Below are positions 34,295 through 46,000 of a DNA stretch of 64,000 nucleotides, piece by piece. Made by a program: the position numbers and the translations under genes. The notes below the pieces were generated by a model. It was not told where the DNA came from, made no database searches, and worked only from the letters and a program-made list of their open reading frames with translations. The DNA is taken from positions 1,240,001 through 1,304,000 of the forward strand of contig BCHU01000004.1 in assembly GCA_001599715.1 (NCBI GenBank), in the 5' to 3' direction. Source of the DNA: Phaeotremella fagi. Lineage: Eukaryota > Basidiomycota > Tremellomycetes > Tremellales > Phaeotremellaceae. Numbering within the stretch: position 1 is the stretch's first letter; each line of letters starts with the position of its first letter.

Positions 34295-34870
34295 CTAGTT
34301 TTCACTGTCAACTCTGACGAAGGAGCTCACAAAGTAATGTTTGAGAGTTACGATTTCATTTCCTCCTCCAAAGGTTACAAAGAAAGCACTTCCCCCATCA
34401 AATTTAGGCGCCCCCTTGATCGATTTATCGTCTGTTGCCCAATCTTGAAAGAACCCCTGGGCGAGTCTCTGTGTAATCTCACCAACAGAATCTGTATCTA
34501 CTCCAACGATATTAACATCCTTGAGACTATTATAAAGACTTCTCGCTTGTTCATCACTGAATGGTTGACATTTGGCATGCCATCTTGATTGAAACTGTTT
34601 GGCTTTGGCGATTGCCTCCGATTCTGAACTTGTAGCGATTGAATAGTTTCTGTATGGATTGGTAACTTTGAAAAACCGTTTCAATTCATCTTCTTGAGTT
34701 GGGTCGAGGGCTTGTATTTGACTGCTATCTGGCATGAGCATCATCTCTTTGAAAAAAGTGAGAGCTCGATCATCTTTGGGACGGAAGGTGAATACCACAG
34801 GGAGGTAAGTGAAGGTCTTTCTCGACGAGCCGTTGACCATGTTGCTTTCTGGATCATTCATTTGGTTCAT
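34295..34870 (-). CDS. orphan family E protein E3, function unknown
   Basis: Intronless 191-residue protein with its ATG at 34870. Blocks are TYLPVVFTFRPKDDRALTFF, EMMLMPDSSQIQALDPTQED, SSESEAIAKAKQFQSRWHAK and AFFVTFGGGNEIVTLKHYFV then SSFVRVDSEN. It is the first of the tandem trio on the minus strand. The TAF12 gene lies upstream. No enzymatic motif is seen. Confidence 0.7.
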   Translation of the reverse strand: MNQMNDPESNMVNGSSRKTFTYLPVVFTFRPKDDRALTFFKEMMLMPDSSQIQALDPTQEDELKRFFKVTNPYRNYSIATSSESEAIAKAKQFQSRWHAKCQPFSDEQARSLYNSLKDVNIVGVDTDSVGEITQRLAQGFFQDWATDDKSIKGAPKFDGGSAFFVTFGGGNEIVTLKHYFVSSFVRVDSEN

Positions 34871-35188
34871 GTTGTTAAAGACTAAGATGGAATGTCGGTG
34901 TGTTAATCTGATAATGTGTCCAAAATGAAGGCTTTCATCTCCTTTGAATGCACGAGTGATGTACTACTATCTTTCTCCTTTGATACCCATCATCCATACT
35001 TTACTGTACCAACATGGGGAGAAGTTGAAGGGAGAAGGAGAACGAATCGACCATACTTTTCCTCCGAACCATTTGTTTAATTGATAGGATACATACAATG
35101 TTATGGTACAATAAATCTGACCATTTGGATAGGGTACACCTTGATCTAAACCGAAATCGTAATCGTCATCGACATTTTCCATCACAAA
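34871..35188. other. intergenic between TAF12 and E3
   Basis: About 318 bases. The minus-strand frame at 34967-35185 has no support. It holds the E3 promoter and the TAF12 3' region. Confidence 0.35.
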
Positions 35189-36760
35189 TTACTCATCATC
35201 CTTCCCTCTACCTCTCAAACGAGACGGCAGAACGCCTTTGCTTTTCTTGGCATCATCAAGAGGTAATCTCGTCCGTTTGGTCTCGTGTACATTGAATCCA
35301 GGTAAAGTTATACCCCAATGTTGCTCTGGTTCTAAGTCAACACGCGATTTTTTTTTTTTTTGCAAAGGAGAAGACTCACGTAATTCAAATGCGGCATCTT
35401 TAAGTTCAACCTTCTCAGAACCACGATGTTTAGCTAATCGACACGTCGATCTTGTAACCTCTACCAAGAAGCCGTCTATCAGTTCATCCACAACCTATTT
35501 GCGAAGTATTAGTCTCGATCTGAATGATCTTAAACGTGACTGACAGGTTCAATCTCCACGTCCACCTCTAAATCTGGAGCCACTTCCCTAACGTATTCTC
35601 TAAGTTTACGCTTCCGTCTACTAGGTTCGGTTTCAACAGGTACAGCAGGTGCAGGAACCGCCCTCATCATATTCAGTCGTTCTGCAGGTCTTGCTTGTTG
35701 ATTATTACCAGTCTAAGCTATTGTCAGTGATATCCACCATATTTGATGGAGAAGTGACGAACTATCTGTGCAACTGGTGTCGTGAACGCCGGGTTCTGAT
35801 TAGTTGCCAAGATCGGCGTTGACGGACCAGCACTTTGTTGAGGGGTTGAGAAACTATTATTGGGATTCGTATTGCCGCTAGCACCACTACCCGCAGAATC
35901 AGGTCTAGGGCTCTGAAACTGACTTTGATTCTGAGTTTGGTTCAGATTCAAGGTTTGATCTGGTATTTGAACATTCTGAGCTGGCGGTTTGATGGACGCT
36001 TGTTGTTGCGATGTTTGTGAATTTTGTTGTTGCTGTTGTTGGTTCTGAACAGGTGTATTACTACCTGAAGCTTGATTGGCTTGTTTCTGCTGATTCGACA
36101 ACCTAGCACTGTTGAGTGTTGCATTAAGTCTAATTTTCATCTCGGGGTTCTATTGTGAGCAGAATCGAGTCAATACCACTAAACCAGAACAAAACCTTTG
36201 TCAACCTACCTGATCGAGATAAGCATTTCTACGTTCTTCAGTCATTTCTGTCAACTGCTTCAATTGAGCACCGCTAAGATTCTGAATAGTTTGTTGAGGT
36301 CGGACGACACCTCCAGGTGTAGAAGTTCCACTAGCTGTTCCATTATTATTAGCTGCTCTATTTGCCAAGCTTCTCGTAGCGATCAATGTAGCGTTGGTGA
36401 CAGTTTGATTCCATTGTTGTTTAGATAACGTAGGTTTTAGATTTGGGAGTTCAATCGAGGGATTCAACTCGTTTGGTAAAACGAGTAGAGGATTGGGTTT
36501 ATTTTGTGACATGGAGTTCATAACTATTCGAGCTGCTTGAGAATTGATCAACGCTCTAAGCTGTGGAAGTGGATCATGTTGATCAGTGACTGATATTGAT
36601 ATGTCGTCTATGATTGACATACCTGAGTTAACTGCTTTACGTCAAGCTGTCCATTCCTTGCCATTGCGAAGAGATTCGGTAGATTTGTAAGAATAGCTGA
36701 GAGATTAGCAGGACCAGGATTAGGTCTAGCTTGACCTCCTGCAGGTGGTGGTCCACTCAT
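35189..36760 (-). CDS. TAF12: TFIID/SAGA subunit TAF12 (histone fold)
   Basis: The start at 36760 gives MSGPPPAGGQARPNPGPANL. The first two thirds are low-complexity (Asn, Gln, Thr, Ser, poly-Gln tracts). The C-terminal histone fold is VVDELIDGFLVEVTRSTCRL then AKHRGSEKVELKDAAFEL, followed after an intron containing a 13-T run (near 35347) by QQHWGITLPGFNV. This matches TAF12, which pairs with TAF4 in TFIID and with Ada1 in SAGA. Several short introns join in frame, with some borders (around 35500-35740) placed approximately. Length is about 430 residues. It shares a very short divergent promoter with TAD1. Confidence 0.9.
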
Positions 36761-36933
36761 TTTGCTTTCTAGAGATAACTTAAGTGTAGGAATTGTTGTG
36801 GATGTTATTCTTCAGAATTCAACCAGACGCTTCCTTTGATGAGCCTGACAACATACCCGGAATGTCAGGGTCACAGTTCGAACAATATTTGAGTGACAAT
36901 CTAGTTTTGTGTTCCCTCCGAACAAATCAATCC
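36761..36933. promoter_or_regulatory. compact divergent promoter TAF12 / TAD1
   Basis: The distance is 41-173 bases depending on which in-frame ATG (36802, 36862 or 36934) starts TAD1. The two genes must share promoter elements or have overlapping 5' ends. Confidence 0.4.
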
Positions 36934-38467
36934 ATGAACAGCATTTCTCAACAAAATCATGCAGATAACATAGCGAAAAAAGTAACAGACCTATACGAAA
37001 CCTTACCGAAGAAGTACAAACCCACGACCCGTTCCAACGGAGTGAAAGAATGGACAATCCTAGCATCGATCGTGTTAACCATTCCGACGAACGACGAAAT
37101 TGAATATATGGTGATATCACTGGGAACTGGTGTTAAATGTTTACCTTTCAATCGATTACCGCCGCTTGGTGATACACTGCATGACTGTCATGCTGAGATC
37201 CTGGCCAGACGGGGATTTGTTCGGTGGTTAATCACCACTGCTAGGGGTTTGTGTCAAGGAAATGATAATCATGATATATTAATCCGCAATCCCAACGGTG
37301 GTTTCGATTTGAGAAAGGGAATAGAAGTTTGGTTATATATATCGACGTTACCTGTAAGTCATAACTAATGGAAGGACTAATAAAAGTGTGGTGACGCATC
37401 AACTTTACACACAGCAGCCCATCAACCTGAAGACATGGCTCAACTCAAATCGATATCCTCAAAGATACCCACAACAGGAGCGGGCACCATAAGAGGTCGG
37501 AATGGATACGAATCGTTTGGTGCACTAAGAACCAAACCTGGAAGAGCAGACAGTCAACCATCAATATCCATGAGTTGTTCAGATAAAATCGCTAGTTGGA
37601 TGATAACTGGAATATGCGGTGGATTGTTATCATCCCCATATTCAACCTCAACGACGAATGAGTTAGATCATTCTGAAAGATCAAGCGAAGCATTGCCGAT
37701 GTTCAAACCACTGTTCTTATCTGGAATAATCGTCGGAGGGATAGAAAATACACCCCCAACAAACGAACTATCGAAGAATCTACAACCATCAGAATGGCGG
37801 GAAAGAGTTCGTTCAGAAATCGAAAGAGCTCTTTGGAACAGAGTCGAACATTTACAATGTAAGTCACCCATGACATCAGACTTCTAATCCCCAACCAGTA
37901 AAATTTCCAAAGGAATATCAACACCCCAAACCAAAAATCCTACTTACCAACGTTAATTTCCCATATTCGAAATCGAATTTCGATGGTATAGCCACAACTC
38001 CCGCCAATCAATCTGTCATTCATGTATCGTCTACAACTGAAAATCTTATCAACGGTGTAGCGAATAATGGATCTTGGAAATCACCCGGTGATGTGCTCAT
38101 GAATCGTGGTAGATCTATCATATCTAAGTATGAACTGTTGAAAGAATATTTGGAATTGAGAAGAGAGTTGAATGTTCTTGATACAAGCTTATATTCGTAT
38201 GTCCTTCATGCTTTTCAAAGTGTTTTTATCTTTATTCACTTAAGGTGTAGTCTACTACCGAACGATATTACTTATTATCAGATCAAACATGATCATCGAT
38301 CTGTTTATCAGTTAATCAAAAGTTCATTAAGAGGTACACCAGGAGAAGGGACATACCAGTTCGCAAAAGATTTTCAACGAACCATAAAATCGAATGCAAC
38401 TGATAACCCACCATTCGAAGGATGGATAACAAGTGGGAAGAAATATGAATCATTTTCAATATCTTAA
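36934..38467 (+). CDS. TAD1: tRNA-specific adenosine deaminase 1 (ADAT1/Tad1)
   Basis: The deaminase domain is plain. HDCHAEILARRGFVRWL supplies the zinc His and the proton-shuttle Glu. LPCGDASTLHT gives the first Cys after the first splice. CSDKIASWMITGICGGLLSS supplies the second Cys. The enzyme converts A37 of tRNA-Ala to inosine. Three short introns (after TLP, after EHLQ and after LYS) join in frame, and the gene ends KKYESFSIS. The protein is about 470 residues from 36934 (MNSISQQNHADNIAKKVTDL). In-frame ATGs at 36802 and 36862 would add residues without family similarity, so the start is uncertain. Confidence 0.92.
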
Positions 38468-38563
38468 GAAACCTATGCATATGTTATCACACTCAAAAGA
38501 TCAAATCCTATTTTTACACTAAATCAAAATACATACTATACTCAAATGGATAAATAACAACAC

Positions 38564-41500
38564 TCAACTAAACCCATCAATAACGTTCAACATACAACGT
38601 AAACATTCCAATTGGAAAGGTAAACCCCCCTGAAAGCCAAATCTCAATTTACCCAAACAAACCAACCTATGAAAATCCTGAACAACAACTTCGTCACCTT
38701 CAACAACATCCACCCCTCGAGTATGAACCACGGATTTACTAGCGAGATTATAAAAAATCGTACTTGAATAACCGAAACCGATAGATGAGATTATCGTGTA
38801 GATCCAAGATGAATTTGAATAGATGATTGATTTTTTATTACCAGCACCGTTTGGCCCTTGTACTTCGATCGATGATTTGTATTTGTATATCCCATAACTC
38901 GCTTCTAAAGTTTCGTCTATTATCGTCGAAGTCGGATCGTTGAGTATGGCATTACCAACATTAACAGCGTTTTGTTTAGGTATATTGATTTCTTTTTCAG
39001 AGTCGTTGATTCCAGATATATCCACCATATAAACAGTTATTGGATCTGAACGAGAATCAACTAAATTCTTCCAAGCTACAGAAACAAGTCAGTAATGGCA
39101 CAAATCATAAAAGCTACAACACTTACTATCAATCTCATCACTACCCATCAAACCGTATGAACAAATCGTCAATCTAAAATCAATAGCCTGTCTAGCAGCG
39201 AAATCACTAAAGAACTTCCAAAGCAGATTAACCTTTTTCGACCAACCGGCACCAACATCGAACCAAGTTTTGATCTCATATTCCTCTCCATTAGAGTCAA
39301 CAATACAAGCCATCAACAAACCATTCTTATTCAAGCAATAAGCGCCATGCGAATATCTCCATTTATTTAATACGTCGTATGATCTCGCTGGCCATTCTAG
39401 CGTGATGATAGGTTTACGTGGTGACGGGACTAAACTGAATGATGGTGGGGTGATATAAGTCGGAGTTTCTCCATCGAGTCTTTGACCACGAAGTAAAATT
39501 TTGGTTAGGGTTATTGGGATTTTCGAATAAACCTCTTGAGCTAGTTCGTGATATTTTTCAAAATTCGATATAGACGATGGAAGGATATGAACGACACATT
39601 TTGGGTTTGATTTTGACGTGAAAAGATTATTGATCTTCTTGGCAGTCGTCATCAAACTATTCGGTAGAATGAGATAAATGACTATCAAATCCTTTCCAGA
39701 TTTCTTTTGAATCGAACCTTCAAAGTCAGCCAGCAGTCACAATTGATCAACTCACTTATTCTCTCATCCCATTCTGACATCTTACACCCACCGACTCCAC
39801 CAGTTTCGACCTCATGTTTCCCAAGATTTGAAGTTTGATAGGCAACACCTAACCTCCCAATCATTTCCGTAACCATCCCAACGGTATCACTCTGACAAAG
39901 AGCATGAACCTTGACATTCTTCTTCCCACCGACTGGTTCCAACCCAAGTTCCCTCCAATATCTCAAAGAGGCAATCGAAACTTGCATAACCTTACCACCG
40001 TAAGCTGTATGGATAGAAGGTTGATTCAAAGATTTGATCTCCAACAGATCCGATAGCAACGATCCATTCTGCAGTATCCCAACAGCAGATGCAGATCCAG
40101 TCCGATGACCACGAGATCCATCCGATTTCGATCGAGTCAAATACCTCCGTAGAATGGAATTATCAATGACCTCTTTGAACATTCTATCCCAATTGAGATT
40201 TTTGTAATCAATTTCAGGTTTTGATTGAACAGTTTTATCGTTCTCATCACCTAAAACACCGTTCGACCAAGTGGAATTCCAGATCCTACTAATACCAGCA
40301 GCTAATTTAGCGTCATCCTTCAAAACACTCCATTCAGCGCCGATGGTTAACACGGAATTGAATCTGATTTCATGATCTTGATCAACAGGTTTCGCTAAAG
40401 GTGAACTACCTCTTGAAGGTGATTCTGAGATATCAACAGATGACTCAGGTGTTGGAGGGGCACCTGAATATTCGTCCGCTTCGTCTGAAGAATCAGATTC
40501 ATCTCCGTCTTCCCATGTCGAGGCGTAATTATAGGTATCGAGTTTACGTTTTAGTCGGTTGTATAATTCTGGACGTAGGTCGTCGGGCGTCGGAGCTGGT
40601 GATGGTATAGTGTAGGTGAAACTTGCTAACGGCGAATTGCTTTCCGGTAACGGTATTGCCTCGAAGGACGACGGGACTGGTTCGATGTTATCGGGCATTG
40701 ATCGGGGAGTTGGCAGTTGTTCGGGTGTCGGTTCTTTGATAGTGACATGAGGGGAGGCGATTTTCTCAACAGCAATGACTGTCGGAATTTCCTTCTCATC
40801 AAGAGTTATATCGATCACTGTGTTCTGTTCAGGAGTGATCTCCGTAGCTTGTACCTTGTCGGGCTCCGCGACAGCGACGCTGACTGGTATTATTTCGTCC
40901 ACTGCCTTCGCAAACTCAGTCTCAACAGCCACAGCCTCCGTCACAGTTCCAGCTCCAGCTCCAGCTCCAGCCTCCAACTCGATCTCCTCGTCATCCTTAG
41001 GTGAATCGAAGAAGTTGAAATCATCTTCTGTGACAGGTAAAGCAGTGTCATCCGGTTGAACAACGTCAGAATCACTATGATCAACCTGATGAGGTGAAGA
41101 AACAACCGGTAAAGCGATGGGTGTATTCTGATCTTCACTTCCCGCATCGTCAAACAAAGAATCCGATCTTGACGGCGGTAAGTCGAAAAACTCATTGCCA
41201 TCTTTCGGGGAAAGTTGAACAATTGGTGAAGGTGATGAATGAGCTGAGAATAGATCGTCGACATCCGAGAGAGGTTGTTCAATTTCTATTTCCATCGTTG
41301 ATCCATCGTTGATAGATTCTTGAACGTCATTGTCCCCATTGATGTCCACATTGACCTCCTCTATAGGTTCCTGATGGTTGATCAAGAAATCAAATAATCC
41401 AGTTGCCCCAACGAGTAAATCCGAATTACTAGTCGTATTCAAAACCGCCGATAAACCCCGCGAAGACACTCTAACACTGTCAGAATTTGACTCAGACAAA

Positions 41501-42670
41501 GAAGAAGAAAGATGATGAACCAAATGAGTTGGCCAAACAGTTAAAACCCCTTGAAATTTTTGCCAACGTCTAACAATCTGTTTCGCTGTCATTTGAGAAA
41601 CAGCTTCTGGACTCGGTTTATCACCTGATAAAAGTGGTACCCAATAAACTGAAAAATTTGAAAAAGCTTCGCCAGCGATTCTAGCTGATAATTTATGTTC
41701 GTTACGATTGGAAGACCAATTGGGTCCAAGCATAAGATCGAACGTTGAGGTTAATCGTGATTCTTGTAACTGAGTGAGAGGTTTGGGACCGAGTAGTAAA
41801 GCAGGTAGGTTGAGTGGGTTTAAACATAATGGACGAAATTTAGTGGGGAGAGATGAAGGTAGACATCTTGGTGAAGGGGTAGTTTCGATATTTAGAATGA
41901 GATGATCTGGGATTGGGTCAAGTCGAGCTCGGACAGGTGGGACGTCACTAAAGGGAATGTAAATTAATATTCAGCCTACCAAAACGGAAGAAACAATAAC
42001 AAACCTGATAGAAAGCTGACCAGGACGAGTAACGATTTTATTCCCATTTTTCCAAAACAATTTCTCGACCAGAGCCAAAGTAAACGATTCCCAAAGAAAC
42101 CGTAAATCCTCATCAGAAGTATAATCGATTCTACAACTGTTCTTTTTTTCGTTTGATGTCAAATCGAGACATGAGAGATCATGACCATGTTTGTTACATG
42201 AGATTAGATGTGATGGATGAAAAGATGATTTTCGGGGTAAGATTTCTATTATTCATTCTCAGTAATAACCCAGTCAAGGATTACATACCTTCAACACCAT
42301 TCAGATCGATGAGTGAATCGATATACCCTTGATCACAAGTATAAAAACACCACAACTCTCTTGATCGTTCACCCCCAGAATCGAAAACCACCGCACAAGG
42401 ATAATTCAATATCTCCCCCTCATCAGAACCAGATCCAGATCCATTCAACCCCCTCCAATTGATCTCCAACGGATCGTTCTTCAGATTTTCAATTATCCTC
42501 GTGTCTAACGTCACCAGTGATGAGGACGAGAACGATGACGGTGTAGGATTGGTTGGAAGTTGTCGATACTTTCGAACGAAAATTTCATCTTTTGGGAGGT
42601 TCAATAACCAGTTCCCTGGGAATTTCGTGTTCGATTTCAAAGGATTATTGTTTAGGATATCTCTTGACAT
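38564..42670 (-). CDS. MED13: Mediator complex kinase-module subunit 13
   Basis: A large multi-exon gene of about 1,250-1,300 residues, start at 42670. The N-terminal block (NYPCAVVFDSGGERSRELWC) and IVRRWQKFQGVLTVWPTHLV fit the MED13 N-domain. A long acidic and Pro-rich linker contains the repeat AGAGAGT encoded by a ctccag hexamer run near 40950. The C-terminal region has SIASLRYWRELGLEPVGGKK, CQSDTVGMVTEMIGRLGVAY, TLEWPARSYDVLNKWRYSHG and YEIKTWFDVG, which follow the MED13/Srb9 C-domain. It links the CDK8-cyclin C module to core Mediator. The acidic linker is typical and poorly conserved. Exon borders near 39700 and 39060 are approximate. Confidence 0.85.
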
Positions 42671-43076
42671 TGTTTTGAGAATAGAAGTGAGAGGATGGGC
42701 TGGTGATAGCTATTGAAATGACATTATTTTTGTGGAATTACACGAGAAGAGTGGTTACATTTCCAGTACACTTATCCTTATATGGCGGGAACATTCATGT
42801 GGAGCCCCACTGAAACTGTGCATTCATTCATATTCATTCCATCAGGTATAATCGACTAATCTGTCAAATAAAGAAAGAAAGTAAAGATGTATGTAGGTAA
42901 CATGAAAAGGGGGTAGTAATAAAGAGCAGATAATCAATCTCCTCCTCCTCCCCAATTTCAAAACGTAATAATTGTCCGTTCGATGATCGTAATGTGAAAT
43001 CTCATCCTCATGCCTCGTGCCTCTGTCTGTCTGTTCTGTTCAGTCCTCATCTCTCCACTCTAATTGATGTATCTCT
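42671..43076. other. intergenic between MED13 start and AGS1 end
   Basis: About 406 bases holding the MED13 promoter and the AGS1 3' region. No coding remnant was noticed. Confidence 0.35.
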
Positions 43077-46000
43077 CTAAGGTTTACTCTGCGGAAACGT
43101 ATCAGCCCCAACTCAACCCCCGGACCAAACAAAAAACTCACCAATTGTTCTTTTCTATAAGCCACAAAGTAACCTATACAAATGATGATCTATTTCCGAA
43201 ATCCATCAGCCACTGCCAATCACTAATGCAAGTATCAAAGACCTACCTGACAAACCAAACATAACCAGAATTCATAATATTTCAAAGGGTTATTAGCGCC
43301 AGTTGCGAAATCCCAGAAAGCGGGATTAGGGAATACATGACCAGGTCCAACTTTATCTGGAGCGGTAGCTCTGGCGATCATGACGACGATTGAACCTAGT
43401 AACTGGGCACCGGCTAGTGTAGCGCAAACATGGAGACGGGAGAGGGTTTGTAAGAGGATCATACCCAATCCGACACCTTGAATGGCGTCTAGGACACCTA
43501 ACCATAACCAAAGACATGTACCGCTAGCAACATCATCAGCATATTGAGTGTTTGAAGTGAAGACATAACTTACATGTATGGTCCAGCTACACCACCCCAA
43601 GGAACATAAAGACCTAAACCAGAAACACCCCAGAACATCTGACACCATCTCGGACAACCAAGACCAACAGCGAAAACTGGAAGTAACCAAGAATGAACTT
43701 TTGAGTAACCTAAAAGTCGTTAATCAGTTTAAACTCATTTTTAAAACCCAAACGCAAAAAAGGTAACATACGAATAAGAATCCCAAGTAACAAACCCCAA
43801 ACACCAACGAAGAAAATGGCGATCATAACAACGATAGACCAAGTGGGTACACCAGCAGCCGCCCAAAGGAATTGCCAGTTACGACCATAAGGACCTGATA
43901 ACCAATAATCTCTCAAAATCTCAGAGATCAAGAACCAGATAACCAATTTTCTTCTGAACAAGGTTTTGAAGAAATTGGGGACGTAAGGTGGAATCTGTCT
44001 GTAATAATCTGGTACACCCCAGAACATCAGGTAAGCGAATACAAGGGAGATGACAGCTAATGGCCAGACGATGTACATGATCGTTGTTGGTGTAACGTAA
44101 GTGAGTGGATTGGTTCCGTTTAACGTATAACCCCAATACCAAAGTGCGGAAACTGTGATTTTAGTTAGCACAACCATTCCTGGATTTCTTATGAAGCCAC
44201 GAGACCTACCCCAAATCTGTTGTAAACCTTGAACAATACAAGCTCTCAGAATCCAAACTTCAGTAGCAGCACCAGCCTCTTCACCAAAGTTCAAACCAAA
44301 GAACAAGAAACCAGCGGCAGAAGCAACGGCGTAAATCCAAGTAGCGACTTTGGTGATGATAGTCTTATGAGGCGTGAAAATACCGTGAAGCGATGGGAAA
44401 CCGATTAAACAGAAAGCAGCGGCGAATCTAAGAAAATTCATCAGTAAAACATCACCCAAGTTGCACTCACGATAACCAAGGTAAAGATAAACACCAAACC
44501 GAAGGACGCATCCTGAACAAAGTGTACCAAGCCGCGGTAGCGACGACGAAAATTGCACAAATGATATAAAGATCAGCGGCAGTTTGAGTGTTTGAACCGG
44601 TAAGCAAAGTAAGTTGGAAAGAGGTCTAATAAAGTAACAGTAAGTAAACGATCTCATCTGAATGGAAAAAAAAAAACCTACAGCACTGAGCAATTGACCA
44701 AGTGAGATGATGATAGTATACAACGGCCAACCAGCGATACTCCTCTGCATAAAGATCTGCAGTCCAGTCATCCGTTTCTCAGGATCGTTACCACCCCCAT
44801 CATCGTAAGACATGTCACCGCCGTAATCAGCCATAGTCTCTTCACCATGACCATGCATAGAACCGTAAGGAGCTAAAGATGATTCACGAGAATCTGTCAG
44901 ACGTCAACGGCATCTAACTAAATCCAACCAAAAAAATATGTACTTACATTCAGGTCTGAATCCGTCAATCATCGAAGGAGCTCTTGATTGGATGAACGAA
45001 TCCCTAGACGATCTCAACGACATCGCTGACATCTTCTCCTTTTTCACTTCAGAGAAGAAAGCTTTTTCAGATTTCATCAAGAACTTCTCGATACAGAGAT
45101 CACCCTTGGAATTATCCGCTGACAAGTTTTGAAGTTTCTGAACGAAAGATTGAGCAACTTCACCATCGGAATCGGTAAACTATAACGCATCAGTAAATAA
45201 CCCCCAAGACACATTTGCACCACTTACAGTATCCATTGCCTTGTTAAGAGGCGACGAACCACCTTTCTCATCCATGATCGATGAAATAGAATCGAACGAG
45301 GTAACCCTAGAATGCTGACTGAAAGGTCTGGAAGGTGCGAAATTGCTATCCAAAGAATTCCTGTTTCCAGCCTCGAAAAGCGGATCCGGCACACCTTTAG
45401 ACTGTTTAGCGATCTGTCTGTTCGCAGCGGCCAAGAAGTTATCATAAGAATGAGGGGCGGTTGGGTCTCTCGAATGAGCAGACCCAACGACCGTCGTATC
45501 GCCAACATCGGAACTCGCTTGGGAAGCATAACGATCTGAAGCGTCGTCGTCGTCGTAACCGAATTTAGGTTTTCCACGGGGTTGCTGAATCTGTCTACCT
45601 TCGTTGTCATAGTATAACGGAGCTGAATTTGGATCTTCGTCATAGAACGAATCGGCGGATGTACGGTTTGAAGCTCTCTTATCAGCAGTTGCCTTGTCGA
45701 ATCTACGATGATAAGCACCACCCGATAAACCACCTTCGTCAGCCAAAGGTGAATGTCCAGGCATGGGTGAAGGAGGAGCAGACGAATCTGGTGTACCAGA
45801 TCTACCGAAACCAGCTTGAAGTGAAGTCGTACTACCCATATCATGACCATAGAAACCAGCGGCACCAGTCGTACCAACCATATCATAACCGTAAGCATGT
45901 TCACCAGCTGTAGCCCTTGAAATAATAATCGAACGACGTTGGAAATCTTCGAGTCTCTGTCTCCATTCAACGACGGGGAAACGTTGAACTGCAGATCTAG

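Noticed and set aside
40401..41312. Several plus-strand frames opposite MED13
   Set aside because: They are antisense shadows of the low-complexity acidic linker.
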